From an uncultured Chloroflexota bacterium (GTDB lineage: Bacteria > Chloroflexota > Anaerolineae > Aggregatilineales > Phototrophicaceae), in assembly GCA_937988705.1 (NCBI GenBank), contig CALKIA010000316.1, forward strand, positions 1 to 16,415: DNA of 16,415 nt, in the 5' to 3' direction. The notes below the pieces were generated by a model. The model saw only the letters and a program-made list of their open reading frames with translations, had not been told where the DNA came from and ran no database searches. Position numbers and translations under genes: made by a program. Positions 9,867 to 15,870 of this stretch are shown here, one piece after another (the first letter of the stretch is position 1; each line of letters starts with the position of its first letter).

Positions 9867-10216
9867 TGTTGTTTTTCGTTCCCCCTGCATTAGCGCCCAA
9901 CTTCTAAGATGCTGAGCACCAATAACAATCGCATCATGACTGTACCGGTCAGGGCGCGAACTGTGCGCCATTCCGAGTGTTCTTGTTCAGATCCGGGAAT
10001 TCGAAGCCTTCGTCCTGCGGTTAGTGTGACCCGCGTCGAGTGCCCGTCAGTAGTCAATATGTAGCCTCAACAGATCTGTAAATGCTCATTGACGACTGCT
10101 CCTACATCAAACCAGCGTATGCAGTCACATTTTGGGGGATCGAAGGTAGCAGCAAAGTTATGCGGCGGTGACCGGAATAGAACGAAGGTAGGTTAGCGCT
10201 CAATCTGCTTACTACC

Positions 10217-10259
10217 ACTATAGAAAATGATCGTAACAACTGCGTTACAGCACCGTCAC
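10217..10259 (-). promoter_or_regulatory. SARP-type activator promoter facing the three giant genes
   Basis: On the minus strand, three heptamers are spaced at exactly 11 bp: GTGACGG (10259-10253), GTAACGC (10248-10242) and GTTACGA (10237-10231). Eight bases (TCATTTTC) then separate the last one from a -10 hexamer, TATAGT (10222-10217). The hexamer at the usual -35 distance is not a consensus, as expected when an activator replaces it. Known SARP/AfsR sites are direct repeats at 11-bp pitch whose last copy lies 8 bp upstream of the -10. The same geometry occurs at 13631-13673. Predicted transcription starts near 10210 and runs towards the gene at 9866. Confidence 0.72.
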
Positions 10260-10276
10260 AGATATTTCTGTGACGG
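10253..10276. repeat. Perfect 10-bp inverted repeat with 4-bp centre
   Basis: CCGTCACAGA (10253-10262) is followed by TATT and then its exact reverse complement (10267-10276). It lies downstream of the TPR gene and overlaps the outermost heptamer of the SARP-type promoter. It could fold as an RNA hairpin at the end of the regulator-TPR transcript, but no T-run follows on either strand, so an intrinsic terminator is not convincing. An operator for a dimeric protein is the alternative. Confidence 0.6.
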
Positions 10277-10398
10277 GTCGCCGATCCCTTGACCTTAGTC
10301 CTATACCTGCTGCCCGCAGATGAGTGGATCGCTGCTTGCTTGAGCCGATCATCCATCAAGATTGAACGCAGTGGGTTGTTCGGCCACCAGTGATATGG

Positions 10399-11805
10399 TT
10401 ACTGGATTAGTGTCCGGATTTCCGCAACGGCATCAGTTAGCTGAATATCTGCGCCACGCGCTAGCGCTTGTGCAAATTGCGCGGCGCTCAAACCTTCCTG
10501 AAGGCGGGTTTTCAGGTCGCCATAGAGATACGGTTCCAGATCATCTGCATAGGCGGCTAAGACACCCATCCAAATCGCGGCTTGTTCTGCCTGCCCCTCG
10601 GTGTGCACAAGCAGCAAGGCTGGAGCCAGCGCCACCGCAAAGAAGCGCGGGTGATGTAACTGCTCGGCAAAGCCAAAGGCCTCGCGGAGGTACAGGCGCG
10701 CGATCTCTGTCTGGTGTTGAACTAAGTGCCAATGTGCCAGTGCCGCCGTGACTTCACACAAGTAGTAGAGGATATTCGGCTGCCGAGAGAGTTCCAGTGC
10801 TTCGAGAAGATGGGCGTGCGCGTCGGCAGTGCGTCCCAACCGCATCTCCACGTTGGCCAGATTACGCAGCAAGTCGATCAGTGAGGACAGCCCCTGCAAG
10901 GCGCGTGCGTGTGTGATCCCTTGCAGGAAATGCGCGCAAGCCTGATCTAACTCCCCTAATTCTGCTTCAGCCGCGCCAAGGCACAGCCAGACAGTGGACA
11001 TCATCCGCTGAAAACCCGTTTTCAGGCCGATCTGGAGCGCGCGTTCGGCATAGCGTTTGGCCTGCGGATAATCCTGCAGCGCGAGCAAAACGTTGTTCAT
11101 GGTGATATAGGCAGGTACGAGCTCAGCTTCCCGGCCCGAGCGTTCGACGATGTTCACATAGCGCGCAAAGCGCTCGTAAGCGGTCTGGTTGTCGCCCTGA
11201 AACAGCGCAATGCGCCCGTACGCTTGCAGCGCGCGTCCGTATTCGGCTTCCGCGCCCGCCTGCTGGAGGTAGTCCATTCCTTTGATGAGGGCGGATTCTG
11301 CTTCATCGAGTTTACCGTGATGCAAGGCGACCTGACCCAGAATGTACCATGCTCGCCCAAGATTAAAGCTGTCGTGGGTGGGGTCGGCGAGTTTGAGCAG
11401 CATCTGGGCGGCGTCGGTCGCGTCCTCAGTTGCGCCGATATAGAAATATGTGTGACCGAGCTCGTGCAGCGCGGTGCATTCGGCGGTGGTATTGCCGATC
11501 TTCTGCGCCACGGCCAACGCCATCTTCATCCACTGGATGCGATCCGTGGGCGTTTGCCGCACCCGCAGCACATCAATGCCGCCGATGGAAAAATCAATGC
11601 ACAGTTTAGCGCGCTCTTTTTCCAGATCAGATGCCCCCGCCGACCACGCTTGCCACTGGCGAATTTGTTCCCAATCCTGCTCGATCTGGTTGTACCAGTG
11701 GCCGCGATTGCCGCGACCACGCTGAATGGCCGTGTTGGCGCGCTGCAAGGTATCAACGTAGTGTTGGGCAAGCCGCTGCTGAACGAGTGAAATTGACTGA
11801 GTCAT
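10399..11805 (-). CDS. TPR-repeat protein, partner of the SARP/NB-ARC regulator
   Basis: This encodes 468 residues from the ATG at 11805 (MTQSISLVQQ). The frame is open for a further 48 codons upstream, but that part lies inside the regulator gene and has low-complexity Arg/Ser-rich content typical of a shadow. The ATG sits in an ATGA overlap with the regulator stop, implying coupled translation. The protein is nearly all helical repeats. Tetratricopeptide-like units fall at about residues 107-140, 147-182, 189-217, 229-262, 270-302, 308-340 and 346-380, for example WYILGQVALHHGKLDEAESA. The C-terminus (LEPYLYGDLKTRLQEGL, then AAQFAQALARG) resembles the tail of large AfsR/LuxR-type ATPase regulators. 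TPR arrays bind proteins or signals, and in AfsR-like proteins this region is fused behind the NB-ARC domain. It most likely acts with the upstream gene product. Confidence 0.85.
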   Translation of the reverse strand: MTQSISLVQQRLAQHYVDTLQRANTAIQRGRGNRGHWYNQIEQDWEQIRQWQAWSAGASDLEKERAKLCIDFSIGGIDVLRVRQTPTDRIQWMKMALAVAQKIGNTTAECTALHELGHTYFYIGATEDATDAAQMLLKLADPTHDSFNLGRAWYILGQVALHHGKLDEAESALIKGMDYLQQAGAEAEYGRALQAYGRIALFQGDNQTAYERFARYVNIVERSGREAELVPAYITMNNVLLALQDYPQAKRYAERALQIGLKTGFQRMMSTVWLCLGAAEAELGELDQACAHFLQGITHARALQGLSSLIDLLRNLANVEMRLGRTADAHAHLLEALELSRQPNILYYLCEVTAALAHWHLVQHQTEIARLYLREAFGFAEQLHHPRFFAVALAPALLLVHTEGQAEQAAIWMGVLAAYADDLEPYLYGDLKTRLQEGLSAAQFAQALARGADIQLTDAVAEIRTLIQ

Positions 11806-13616
11806 TGTACAAAGCCCTCCGCGGCGATCAACGAGCGCGCATGCAGAACGAGCAGAGCGTGCATCTGAAAACGGCCGCCGCTGATGGGTTCGAGTAGGCC
11901 GCGCCCGACCAGTAAACGTGCCGTCGCGCGTGGATCTGGAAGCCCCCATGCTGCGCCCATCGCCGCCAGATCAAAGGTCGCCGGTTTCGGGACAAATAGG
12001 CCGAGCAGCGCGAACCGCTGGCGTGTCTCCGTGTCGAGCGCATCGGTACTGCGCTTTAAGAGCGCCGCAACGGTAGGTGATATATCCGCCATGCGCATGT
12101 CGCTGGGCGCTTGTGCGCCTAATAAGCCGGTTCCGTCGCCCAATTCGGTCAGCAGTTCGCGCACGCCCCAGCCCAACCGCGCTTCACTGTGCAGCAGACG
12201 ACCGGCCACGTGGATGGCAAGGGGCAGCCCTTCCAGGTTACGGACGAGAGCGCGCGCATCGTCGGGATACTGGCTCACTGTTTCGGGGCTGAGCTTGTGC
12301 AGCAGTTCCAGCGCGGCTTGATCGGTGAGTACCGGCAGGCGGAAGAGATCAAAGGCGGTGGGCGCGAGGGCAGTGGCGACGTCGTTCAGGCGGCTGGTGA
12401 TCAGGTGAGCACACGCATGCCCACCTACGCGGAACGGAGCAGCATGTTCGATCTGCCACACGTCGTCAATGATCAGGAGTGCCCGCTTGTCGCGCAAGAC
12501 CGAGGTCAACTGCGCGCTCAATTCCTCGACTTTGCGCATGCGCGCTGGTTCGCTCAATCCGAGTGCATCGGCCCAGATGGAAATGCCACTGATCAAGCTC
12601 GGCGCTTCGCCCAGCGAGACCCACAACACACCGTCGGGATACCGCTCGACAATGTCGCGGTCGTGGGCGAGCATGGCCACAACGGTGCTTTTGCCAACGC
12701 CGGGCCAGCCCTGAATCACCGTGACGGGCCGTTGTTCGCCGCCGATGCCGAGTCGCTGCTTGATCTCGCGAACCACGTCCTCACGCCCAATCATGAGGGA
12801 GGGCAGGGGCGGCAGCACCCAGGTCACCGGGCAGATAACGGCGGTCGCTGCCCGCTCGCCCAGCCCGTTCAGAATGGCTTCGTAGAGCGCTTTCGTCTCG
12901 TCTGCGGGCGGCGTCGCCAGTTCTTCATCGAGTAAGTCGACGGATTGCTTATACAAACGCAGCGCCTCGGAGCGCTCACCGTTCGCCGCATACAGGCGCA
13001 TCAACTGTCGCTGGGCTGCTTCGTGCAGCGGGTCGGTGGCGACCCAGCGCTGAGCATACTTGATCGCCTGACCGAACTGACGCAGGTCAGCGTGATACAC
13101 CGATAGTCGACGGACCACATCGGCAAACTCGCGGCGCAGCCACTCCCGCTGTTCCATCTGCCAGTCATCATAGTTGATGCTGTCCTTCAGACTAAAGCCG
13201 GACATGAAGTCTCCGGCATACAGCGCCGCGGCTTGTTTAAGCAGAGCCGCGCACTGCTCGCAGACGACATCTGGGGGGTGATTATGGGCTTCGATTTCGG
13301 AAAGGAGGCGCGTGAACTCGCTCGCATCGCACCACACGCTAGTACGGCGCAGAGTCAGGGTGGCGCGGTCGCCGTCGATCCAGTTGGAAGCGACCGACAT
13401 GGTGAGCGAACTCAAGGCACTGCGGAGCGCGGAACGGCCATGCTCCCGGTCGAGCTCTGGCCACAGCAAGTCGACGAGCGTATCACGACTTTGCGGTTGG
13501 GTGTACAGAGCCAGATAGGCGGCCAGCGCCAACCCCTTCCGGCGATCGAGCTTGATTGGTTTTCCCTGAAATTCGATTCGGGGAACCCCCAGCAGATAGA
13601 GCCGCAGTTCGATCAT
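11802..13616 (-). CDS. SARP-family transcriptional activator with BTAD and NB-ARC ATPase domains
   Basis: This encodes 604 residues from the ATG at 13616, with GAGGAA seven bases upstream. Residues 1-95 form an OmpR-type winged helix (LRLYLLGVPRIEFQGKPIKL, then LLWPE). Residues ~96-250 are the bacterial transcriptional activator domain (DDWQMEQREWL, ALRLYKQSVDLLDEEL). Residues ~270-480 are an NB-ARC/STAND ATPase with Walker A GWPGVGKST (303-311), Walker B LLIIDDVW (380-387), sensor LITSR (405-409) and GLPLA (463-467). A helical and winged region follows. This is the AfsR layout without its TPR tail, which is encoded by the next gene across an ATGA overlap. SARPs bind 11-bp-pitch direct repeats next to -10 hexamers, and such repeats flank this gene on both sides. 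Binding of a signal and ATP by the NB-ARC part probably controls DNA-binding activity. Domain calls are firm; targets are inferred. Confidence 0.92.
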   Translation of the reverse strand: MIELRLYLLGVPRIEFQGKPIKLDRRKGLALAAYLALYTQPQSRDTLVDLLWPELDREHGRSALRSALSSLTMSVASNWIDGDRATLTLRRTSVWCDASEFTRLLSEIEAHNHPPDVVCEQCAALLKQAAALYAGDFMSGFSLKDSINYDDWQMEQREWLRREFADVVRRLSVYHADLRQFGQAIKYAQRWVATDPLHEAAQRQLMRLYAANGERSEALRLYKQSVDLLDEELATPPADETKALYEAILNGLGERAATAVICPVTWVLPPLPSLMIGREDVVREIKQRLGIGGEQRPVTVIQGWPGVGKSTVVAMLAHDRDIVERYPDGVLWVSLGEAPSLISGISIWADALGLSEPARMRKVEELSAQLTSVLRDKRALLIIDDVWQIEHAAPFRVGGHACAHLITSRLNDVATALAPTAFDLFRLPVLTDQAALELLHKLSPETVSQYPDDARALVRNLEGLPLAIHVAGRLLHSEARLGWGVRELLTELGDGTGLLGAQAPSDMRMADISPTVAALLKRSTDALDTETRQRFALLGLFVPKPATFDLAAMGAAWGLPDPRATARLLVGRGLLEPISGGRFQMHALLVLHARSLIAAEGFVQ

Positions 13617-13630
13617 GCTGATTTCCTCAC

Positions 13631-13673
13631 GTCACGTTTTTGTCACGATGTCGTCATTTACGTTCTTTATACT
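13631..13673 (+). promoter_or_regulatory. SARP-type activator promoter facing the small protein and MOCOS-like gene
   Basis: Three heptamers at exact 11-bp pitch are GTCACGT (13631-13637), GTCACGA (13642-13648) and GTCATTT (13653-13659). Eight bases later comes the -10 TATACT (13668-13673). There is no consensus -35; the third heptamer occupies that area. The geometry equals that of published AfsR-class sites and of the second promoter at 10217-10259. The predicted start near 13680 gives a leader of about 50 nt to the ATG at 13729. Confidence 0.72.
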
Positions 13674-13695
13674 AGCAACACTACAAGTAGCGCAA
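13666..13695 (-). promoter_or_regulatory. Probable sigma-70-type promoter of the regulator gene
   Basis: On the minus strand, TTGCGC (13695-13690) lies 18 bp from TATAAA (13671-13666). Transcription would start near 13659, inside the activator repeats, and read into the regulator gene at 13616. The -10 shares bases with the opposing plus-strand -10 TATACT. This is a fair but not perfect match to consensus. Confidence 0.5.
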
Positions 13696-13714
13696 ATCCA
13701 GACAGCTAGTATGT

Positions 13715-13720
13715 GAGAGG
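13715..13720 (+). promoter_or_regulatory. Ribosome binding site of the small protein
   Basis: GAGAGG lies 8 bases before the ATG at 13729. It favours that ATG over the in-frame GTG at 13720, which the site itself overlaps. Confidence 0.6.
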
Positions 13721-13728
13721 TGTTAACC

Positions 13729-13926
13729 ATGCGTCCATCTCAACCTGTTGCTGATACGTTTACATTGTTGGCAGGCGGCCACATCAAGCGCGCGCCGCGA
13801 CTGGAAGAGGAGCGGCCAATGGCCGAGTGCGCCCTAGAGCAGGTCAGACGGGCGGCAGGTAGCGGGTTAAGCGGGCAGATGCTGCGCCTCGGCAGTCTGC
13901 TGCGGGCATTCATCGTTTCACTGTGA
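13729..13926 (+). CDS. Small 65-aa protein of unknown function
   Basis: The reading frame starts MRPSQPVADTFTLLAGG and ends GQMLRLGSLLRAFIVSL, for 65 residues. It has a good ribosome site (GAGAGG, spacing 8) and lies directly behind the SARP-type promoter, so it should be the first gene of that transcript. The N-terminal half is polar with charged stretches (KRAPRLEEERP). The C-terminal ~20 residues could form an amphipathic helix. There is one cysteine (AECALEQ). There is no signal peptide, lipobox or double-glycine leader I can identify with confidence, although LLAGG occurs at residues 13-17. It is followed after 31 bp by the MOCOS-like gene. I recognise no family. Its placement argues for a real gene; chance remains possible. 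Confidence 0.5.
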   Translation: MRPSQPVADTFTLLAGGHIKRAPRLEEERPMAECALEQVRRAAGSGLSGQMLRLGSLLRAFIVSL

Positions 13927-13957
13927 GTTGTGACTAGAACATCGGGGAGCCATTGAA

Positions 13958-15406
13958 ATGATACAGCGTCTGTTTGCCCCCAACATCCAAACGGAAGAGA
14001 CAGCCTTCGCAGACTTCATTAAGCAGTATCCGGCGTATGAGTCGACCCGCCGTCTCGATGAGCTGCGGGCAACGGAATATGCCCGCTTGGATCGGGAGAA
14101 GCACGTTTATCTGGATTACACGGGCGGCAGTCTGTATGCCGAGTCACAGCTGCGCGACCACCTTGGGCTACTCGCCAGTGATGTGTTCGGCAATCCCCAC
14201 TCCAAGAACCTAACTTCTCCGGCGATGACCGAGCGCGTCGAAAAGGCGCGCGCCTCTGTTCTCCAATACTTCAATGCCTCGCCTGACGAATATGTCGCCA
14301 TTCTCACGTCGAACGCGACGGGCGCGCTCAAGCTGGTGGGTGAAGCGTATCCGTTTGATGCAGAAAGTACTTATCTGCTGATCTTTGACAATCACAATTC
14401 AGTCAATGGCATTCGGGAATTCGCCCGCGCGAAGGGTGCGCAAGTGGGTTGCATCCCCTTGGAACTGCCGGATTTGCGGGTGAACCCAGTCGTTCTAGCA
14501 GAGTATTTGCAGGCGGGTATTCCGGGGAAAAATAACCTGTTTGCCTATCCGGCACAGTCGAACTTTACCGGCGTGCAGCATCCCCTCGATTGGATCGACG
14601 AGGCGCATCAACTCGGTTGGGACGTACTGGTCGACGCAGCGGCCTTCGTACCGACGAATCGCCTCGATCTGAGCCGGTGGCATCCCGATTTTGTCGATCT
14701 GTCGTTCTACAAAATGTTTGGTTATCCGACTGGAATAGGTTGCTTGATCGCCCGGAAATCTGCTTTGAACAAGCTGCGCCGACCATGGTATTCTGGCGGT
14801 ACAATCACTTTTTCCTCCGTGCTCGCCTTCAATCACCACCTAATGCCCGGGGTGGCGAGTTTTGAAGATGGCACAGTCAACTATCTGAGTATTCCTGCCG
14901 TGGAGATCGGCCTGAAATACATTGAGTCGATTGGGATCGACCTAATTCATACTCGAGTGAAATGCTTGACAGAGTGGACGATCACGCAGTTGTGTGGGCT
15001 GAGGCACAGCAATGCGCACCCGGTAATCAAGTTCTATGGACCGCAAACTGCATCGATGCGTGGTGGGACAATTCAGGTCAACTTCTTCGATCCGTACGGC
15101 GCAATGTGGGATTGTAACGACATCGAAGCATTGGCGAACGAGCAGCGAATCTCGCTTCGTGCGGGCTGTCACTGTAATCCAGGGGCGCGAGAACTGGCGT
15201 TAGGCTTCACGCGTGAAACTATGCTCGCGTGCTTTGTCGACCAGGATACGCTCTCTTTCGAGCAGTTTCTACACGTTATCGATGGCAAGACGACAGGTGC
15301 GCTGCGCGCGTCGATTGGCATTGCTTCCACGTTTGCCGATGTCTACCGATATGTCCAGTTTGCGAAGACTTTTATCGATCGTAGTTTGACTCCACCTGTT
15401 CGATGA
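13958..15406 (+). CDS. Class V aminotransferase of the molybdenum-cofactor-sulfurase-like (MOCOS N-terminal) type
   Basis: This encodes 482 residues from the ATG at 13958, with GGGGAG eight bases upstream. It is a PLP enzyme of the NifS/MOCOS fold. The sequence tracks the eukaryotic MOCOS N-terminal domain closely: YLDYTGGSLY (51-60), FGNPHSKN (77-84), DNHNSVNGIR (144-153), YPAQSNFTGVQHPLDWI (197-213) and VDAAAFV (225-231, with Asp226 for the pyridine nitrogen). The Schiff-base lysine is Lys252 in SFYKMFGYPTG, and FEDGT lies at 302-306. RAGCHCNPGA (401-410) carries the cysteine pair (404, 406) of the sulfurase motif, so persulfide formation from cysteine is plausible. There is no C-terminal MOSC domain, and no molybdenum-cofactor gene is visible nearby, so the acceptor may differ. 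It probably forms an operon with the 65-aa protein under the SARP-type promoter and ends at the terminator at 15509. The family is firm; the substrate is inferred. Confidence 0.9.
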   Translation: MIQRLFAPNIQTEETAFADFIKQYPAYESTRRLDELRATEYARLDREKHVYLDYTGGSLYAESQLRDHLGLLASDVFGNPHSKNLTSPAMTERVEKARASVLQYFNASPDEYVAILTSNATGALKLVGEAYPFDAESTYLLIFDNHNSVNGIREFARAKGAQVGCIPLELPDLRVNPVVLAEYLQAGIPGKNNLFAYPAQSNFTGVQHPLDWIDEAHQLGWDVLVDAAAFVPTNRLDLSRWHPDFVDLSFYKMFGYPTGIGCLIARKSALNKLRRPWYSGGTITFSSVLAFNHHLMPGVASFEDGTVNYLSIPAVEIGLKYIESIGIDLIHTRVKCLTEWTITQLCGLRHSNAHPVIKFYGPQTASMRGGTIQVNFFDPYGAMWDCNDIEALANEQRISLRAGCHCNPGARELALGFTRETMLACFVDQDTLSFEQFLHVIDGKTTGALRASIGIASTFADVYRYVQFAKTFIDRSLTPPVR

Positions 15407-15425
15407 TGCTGCCCCAAGCTTTTCT

Positions 15426-15466
15426 AAGCACGGTTCGCTTACTGCATAGCGTTTTCCTACGTGCTT
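15426..15466 (+). repeat. Imperfect stem-loop downstream of the MOCOS-like gene
   Basis: AAGCACG (15426-15432) pairs with CGTGCTT (15460-15466), and an inner CGCT (15436-15439) pairs with AGCG (15448-15451). It lies 20 bp after the stop codon, ahead of the stronger terminator, and could stabilise the 3' end of the mRNA. Confidence 0.35.
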
Positions 15467-15508
15467 TGGCATCGGGGACTCGAAGCCTTCTAGGCACGCT
15501 CAACGAAT

Positions 15509-15535
15509 GCCTCTCGTCTGAGAGGCGTTTTTGTT
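15509..15535 (+). terminator. Rho-independent terminator
   Basis: GCCTCTC (15509-15515), loop GTCT, GAGAGGC (15520-15526), then GTTTTTGTT form a perfect 7-bp stem with a T-run. It lies 102 bp after the MOCOS-like stop and would end the plus-strand operon. Confidence 0.88.
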
Positions 15536-15628
15536 ACTTGTGGGCGGCTAGCTTATTGGCTTGTGCTGGACTCTTTGTACAGTCGTTCGAAGATTTGACG
15601 TTGAAACCGTGCAGAGTGGAAAAACTCC

Positions 15629-15832
15629 GTGACCAAACCACGGGGGACGACCAAAGCGTGTCTTGACCACCTGCTGATTTTGAAACAGCGGCATCTCATG
15701 CGTGTCTTCAAGGAATACGCCAATTATTACGACTCGTCTCGTCCTCATGAAGGACTCGGTCAGCAACACCCGTACCCCCAAACAACTCCATATTGCTGTG
15801 AATTGACCCACGATGGACGAACATCTCGCTGA
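15629..15832 (+). pseudogene. C-terminal fragment of an integrase-type (DDE) transposase
   Basis: From about 15650 the frame reads CLDHLLILKQRHLMRVF followed by KEYANYYDSSRPHEGLGQQ. This is the characteristic end of the rve/DDE integrase domain in IS3/IS481-like transposases (family pattern ECLDHLLI...Y..YYN..RPHQGLG). The catalytic DDE region that should precede it is absent. The ~25 codons before ACLDH do not match the family. It is a remnant, not a working transposase. Confidence 0.75.
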
Positions 15833-15870
15833 TAAGATTGCTGCTTGCCTTGTTACCTTGGGAGTGTGCT

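Larger units (their letters stand above)
9867..10398 (-). other. 532-bp gap: promoter and long leader of the giant-gene operon
   Basis: The gap separates two minus-strand units. From right to left it holds about 120 bp after the TPR gene stop with nothing recognisable, a 10-bp inverted repeat (10253-10276), a SARP-type promoter (10217-10259), and then a predicted leader of roughly 340 nt before the ATG at 9866. Within the leader, a potential 11-codon peptide (MSIYRSVEATY, 10089 down to 10054) has TAGGAG nine bases before its ATG. A small palindrome, CGAAGCCTTCG, lies at 10002-10012. I see no riboswitch class I recognise and no tRNA. The only longer reading frame here (10102-10359, minus) looks like chance. 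Confidence 0.6.
15407..15628 (+). other. Gene-free stretch after the MOCOS-like gene
   Basis: Besides the two hairpins listed separately, this 222-bp stretch holds no credible gene. Short frames in it lack ribosome sites and recognisable products. Confidence 0.5.

Noticed and set aside
10253..10276. Intrinsic terminator for the regulator-TPR operon
   Set aside because: The stem is good, but no T-run follows on either strand. It is kept only as an inverted repeat.
10253..10276. CRP/FNR-type binding site
   Set aside because: The half-sites are in the order TCACA...TGTGA, the reverse of the CRP arrangement, with different spacing.
10102..10359. Minus-strand 85-codon frame in the gap before the giant genes
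   Set aside because: It spans the SARP-type promoter and palindrome, has no convincing ribosome site and has unbiased composition.
11806..11949. 48-codon upstream extension of the TPR protein
   Set aside because: It lies inside the regulator coding region, is rich in Arg/Ser/Thr like a shadow frame, and the ATGA-coupled start at 11805 explains translation better.
12189..12935. Plus-strand open frame of 248 codons
   Set aside because: It lies antisense inside the regulator, which has full domain motifs. It has no ribosome site and its composition is that of a shadow frame.
15470..15500. Possible tRNA 3' end (GGGACTCGAAGCC)
   Set aside because: No acceptor, anticodon or T-arm pairing can be drawn around it.
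15403..15666. Plus-strand 87-codon frame after the MOCOS-like gene
   Set aside because: It runs through the terminator hairpin, has no ribosome site and matches no known protein.
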